DNA of 64,000 nucleotides from Owenia fusiformis (lineage: Eukaryota > Annelida > Polychaeta > Sabellida > Oweniidae), in contig CAIIXF020000004.1 in NCBI GenBank assembly GCA_903813345.2, positions 19,440,477 to 19,504,476 on the forward strand, given 5' to 3'. A model generated the notes under the pieces. The model was not told the origin of the DNA, did no database searches, and was given only the letters and a program-made list of their open reading frames with translations. Below, piece by piece: positions 61,313 to 64,000 of the stretch. How positions within the stretch are numbered: the first letter of the stretch is position 1; the number at the start of each line of letters is the position of its first letter. Both the position numbers and the translations under genes were made by a program.

Positions 61313-62308
61313 ACTTCCAACAACGCGAACATCAGTTCTGACCTCGCGAATTGCGTTCCTTGCACTCGAACCACACACCCGATCGAAAAACGCATAACTA
61401 AAATTCCAACGAAGTGTTTTTATTTGGAAATCGTAATAAATACTTTCCGTGCATGTTAATGAATATCCACAAATTGAAGATAACAGCATCTTCAAGCTCC
61501 AGGAAACACAAAACATTTGGACTACTTTGCGATCCCACGCATTGACATTTCAGTGAAGGGGCTAGGCAATAAAAGCTTTTCATTGGCTGCGGAGAGTTTA
61601 TGACTCTATTGAAATATATGTGTACATGTATAAGTGTCAATGTAAACTGCAACCAGACTCCTGTTGTTGCTTGCAATTGGAATCCCAAATACCCGGAGGC
61701 ACTATGTACAAATTGTTCGCGAGCACGGATCTATTTCAGGCCTGTCAACTTGGGAACACCTAACATGAGTGACTTGGAAATGTTGAACACCTCCCCTCAA
61801 AATGTGGACACCTTGGTCCAAATCTGAACACCTTAATCCAAATTTTGAAAACCTTGGTTTAAATTTTATTACATCTTGCCAAATTTTGAACACCTCAAAT
61901 TTTTCGCGCTCGCTACGCTCGCGTTTCAAACATCCATCAAGGGGGGGGGAGGGGGTGGTACGAAATATTTCGAACGGAATGCGTGACATATCCGTAATTC
62001 GCGTGAAAAGTCCGAACGAAATGCGTACGTTTTTTTCCCGTCGTTCGTATTTTTGCTGTGTAGACGATCTTTTCTGTCACGCAAAAATAACTGGCGTGAC
62101 TTCAAATTCTTCAGCAAATGCGTGACAAATACGCAAATTGCGGGACAGTTGACAGGCCTGCTATTTTCGCGAGTGGAGAAATATGTTCGGGAGTGTGGAA
62201 ATGGTGGTGCGCGACTAAAGATGTCACCTTTCGACGTGAGAATCGTGGTTCGAGCGCAAGGAATGTAGTTCGCGAGCTCAGAACTAATGTTCGCGTTGTT
62301 GGAAGTCT
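61313..62308. repeat. Inverted repeat pair surrounding MITE copy 2
   Basis: Arms 61,313-61,380 and 62,243-62,308, about 68 bp and highly similar in inverse orientation (ACTTCCAACAACGCGAACAT is shared). The spacer contains the 424-bp element at 61,737. Probably the arms of an older foldback; its outer ends were not resolved. The similar peptides read from the arms are a consequence of the duplication. Confidence 0.55.
61737..62160. mobile_element. Non-autonomous DNA element, CAGG-CTGTCAA termini, copy 2
   Basis: A 424-bp relative of the element at 34,144. Ends are CAGGCCTGTCAACTTGGGA and, reversed, CAGGCCTGTCAACTGTCCCG, flanked by CTATTT (61731-61736 and 62161-62166). Here the 6-bp duplication cannot be extended, which settles the termini as CAGG. 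It shares the TTTTGAACACCT motifs, the TTTTTCGCGC(T/A)CGCTACGCTCGCG block and a shorter G run. No transposase. Confidence 0.85.
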
Positions 62309-62319
62309 AGATATTTTCA

Positions 62320-63751
62320 AGAGGTCCAAACAGTCTTCTCAGAGGCCATTGAAAAGCTGAAGAACAATTCTCATGCATGCCATGGATGGGTTAAGAGGCA
62401 TGTGACTGGGAAAGACATTAAAACCGTGGCAGTATGACCCTATAGATGCACGGGTTAAAGGAACAATGGCCAAAAAACGTTAAGTCCTGCGACCTTACCA
62501 GTATACAATGTACGATCCTTTTTTAAGTACCGTAAGTAAGCTTTATACACATTACTTGACTTTGCGTTCACGGTTACGTTGTGAAAAACATTGCAAGATT
62601 AACTAAGTCTCCAATCTTTGAGCACGCGAATTGAGGCCATTGCTCGGATATATCCGGGCAACTCGCGAGACTTCGCCTCCAAACCCAATCGAGGATTGGC
62701 AGCAATTATTCAAATTTGATTCTTCGTTCTCTGCAGTGGAACAATTTAGTAAAAATATTTCTATAAGCTTCTCTTTGAACCAAGTATTTCGTTGAAAGAT
62801 GGTCATTACGTACGAATATTTTGGTAGGCTAGTAGTCAAGCTTCCTCGGCAGTTCTACTCTACAAGATATGAGTAGTACTGTTACCAAATTGGTCTACGC
62901 CGGGCAACGGAGTATCGAGTTTGAATAGTGGCTTCCAATCCTCCTTGAACCCAATCAGAAGTTTCAATTTTAATGCAAATTCTCAAGTCTCGGAAGTTAT
63001 TTTTATGTAGACGTTAAATAGAGGCCATTTTATTTTTGTTATGGCTGTTTAGGTCTTATATATGTCTATACAAGATCAAAATATGTGATACTGGAGACTT
63101 TAAGCAAGCGATGTTTTTGATAACGCAAACGTGAACGCAGTCAATGAATCAATACAGTTACTGTGTATAGCGCGCATATAAAACAAGCGCAATCCAATTC
63201 AGATACCCGATAAGCTTCAATTTCGTGTTTAGAACGGGAGATTTTCAATTTCACGTTGGTGTCAACGGGAATCATTATACTCATGTCTATTGAATACTAT
63301 GCTGGCAATTTTGATTTCGATGCACGGTATAATTCTTTCTGAAGAAAATGATGTACAGTATGTCATACCATGATCTTGCCACGTTTTCAGCCATTCGGCT
63401 TATTCCCTTTACAATCCTGATGTGTCTCCCTCGACCGTAGAATTAACGTTCTCAAATACGCAGTCGTGGAAACGTTTAAACTTATTGATACAATTTGTCT
63501 CAAGATCAATATCCTTCTGTAGCATTTCCAGTGTCTATCCTACCAATGAACACTGGCACTTTCAATTTTTATGATTGTAATGATGCGAATCTGACCATTG
63601 TACTTGTGTGTCTTGGGCATGCTGAAGCAACTGTATGCTATCATATGAAGCAGCTGTCACGTTAATAGTGTTCCAGCGACGTCAGTTGTGAGTTGTGACG
63701 GTATGACGCATAAATGGAAATAAATACGATTCTAGCAAAAAGCAGCATCAC
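62320..63751. other. Presumed intron, nothing recognised
   Basis: No element termini, RNA genes or convincing exons were found. The minus frame at 62,603-62,839 lacks any plakin pattern and is not called. Confidence 0.4.
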
Positions 63752-63836
63752 CTGCAAACTAAGCTTCAGTGGTCTATCTTTACGAAGTTGACTCTCATTG
63801 GCCAACAATTCCGGATTGCCAATTGGTACTCGCCTC
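63752..63836 (-). CDS. Weak candidate exon upstream of the plakin exons
   Basis: The minus strand has acceptor TTGACCACAG/G and donor TTGCAG/GTGATG around 85 nt reading RRVPIGNPELLANESQLRKD, then RPLKLSLQ. It looks like coding sequence but not a plectin repeat. It ends in phase 0, whereas exon 1 at 60,563-60,702 needs two carried bases. It therefore cannot join it directly: either an exon is missing between them, or this is not an exon. Confidence 0.25.
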
Positions 63837-64000
63837 CTGTGGTCAATTATATATAATGTTTGAGCATTCCTTTCATGAATGTTATATGTAATTAGGCCAA
63901 CAAGGCGGATGTTTTGATGCTGAATTATTCGCCGCATACCATGATTCTCATCACATAGTTAATAAAATAGAATAATTTGTAACTGGAGAATCATGTAACA

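Noticed and set aside
61214-62360. Similar peptides with GSSARN and VRVVGS on opposite strands, suggesting a duplicated gene
   Set aside because: They lie in the arms of an inverted repeat with no splice context, so the similarity is at the DNA level.

Overview
This is a repeat-dominated piece of a metazoan nuclear genome. Genes are split into small exons with consensus splice sites. One gene encodes plakin (plectin-type) repeats, which are found only in animals. The DNA carries Penelope-like and non-LTR retroelement remnants and many foldback DNA elements. A marine invertebrate fits (lophotrochozoan or basal deuterostome), but the sequence alone does not fix the phylum. There are no bacterial operons, CRISPR arrays or rRNA genes.

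Layout. (1) Positions 1-30,616 are a satellite of about 70-bp monomers organised into a 5.67-kb higher-order repeat (about 81 monomers). Anchors at 1188, 6859, 14852, 20521 and 27315 mark the copies. An 899-bp hAT-type non-autonomous transposon interrupts it at 22,903-23,801. A second copy in the opposite orientation starts at 30,617 and runs into a 500-N assembly gap (31,001-31,500). (2) After the gap comes a 153-bp tandem array (31,501-32,509), then a 66-bp tandem array (32,510-36,410) holding a 500-bp DNA element. The 66-bp unit is a copy of the 3' splice site plus first bases of the exon that follows the array. (3) Positions 36,411 to about 42,622 hold the 3' end of a plus-strand gene of unknown function. 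Three exons are phase-compatible, there is a probable terminal exon, and a poly(A) signal follows. Its introns carry dispersed repeats, a retroposed insert with a 14-bp target duplication, a broken Penelope-like element and a foldback. (4) The intergenic region 42,623-48,210 holds decayed non-LTR retrotransposon remnants and a 753-bp foldback with a 5-bp target duplication. (5) From 60,702 down to 48,478 on the minus strand lies the 3' part of a plakin-repeat gene. Seven exons join with perfect phase agreement and end in a stop codon. The 646-nt penultimate exon contains 13 units of a 12-residue repeat. Nearly every intron carries foldback or MITE elements: three TTAA-flanked, one with a 9-bp duplication, one TA-flanked, and two members of a long-TIR family. 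(6) Positions 60,703-64,000 are presumed 5' intron sequence with a second copy of the element seen inside the 66-bp array.

The two genes are convergent, ending at about 42.6 kb (+) and 48.2 kb (-). Nothing suggests that they work together. The most unusual structures are two places where tandem repetition has multiplied splice signals: an array of about 51 copies of a 3' splice site before one exon of the plus gene, and 5' splice-site-like repeats inside the plakin gene's penultimate exon.
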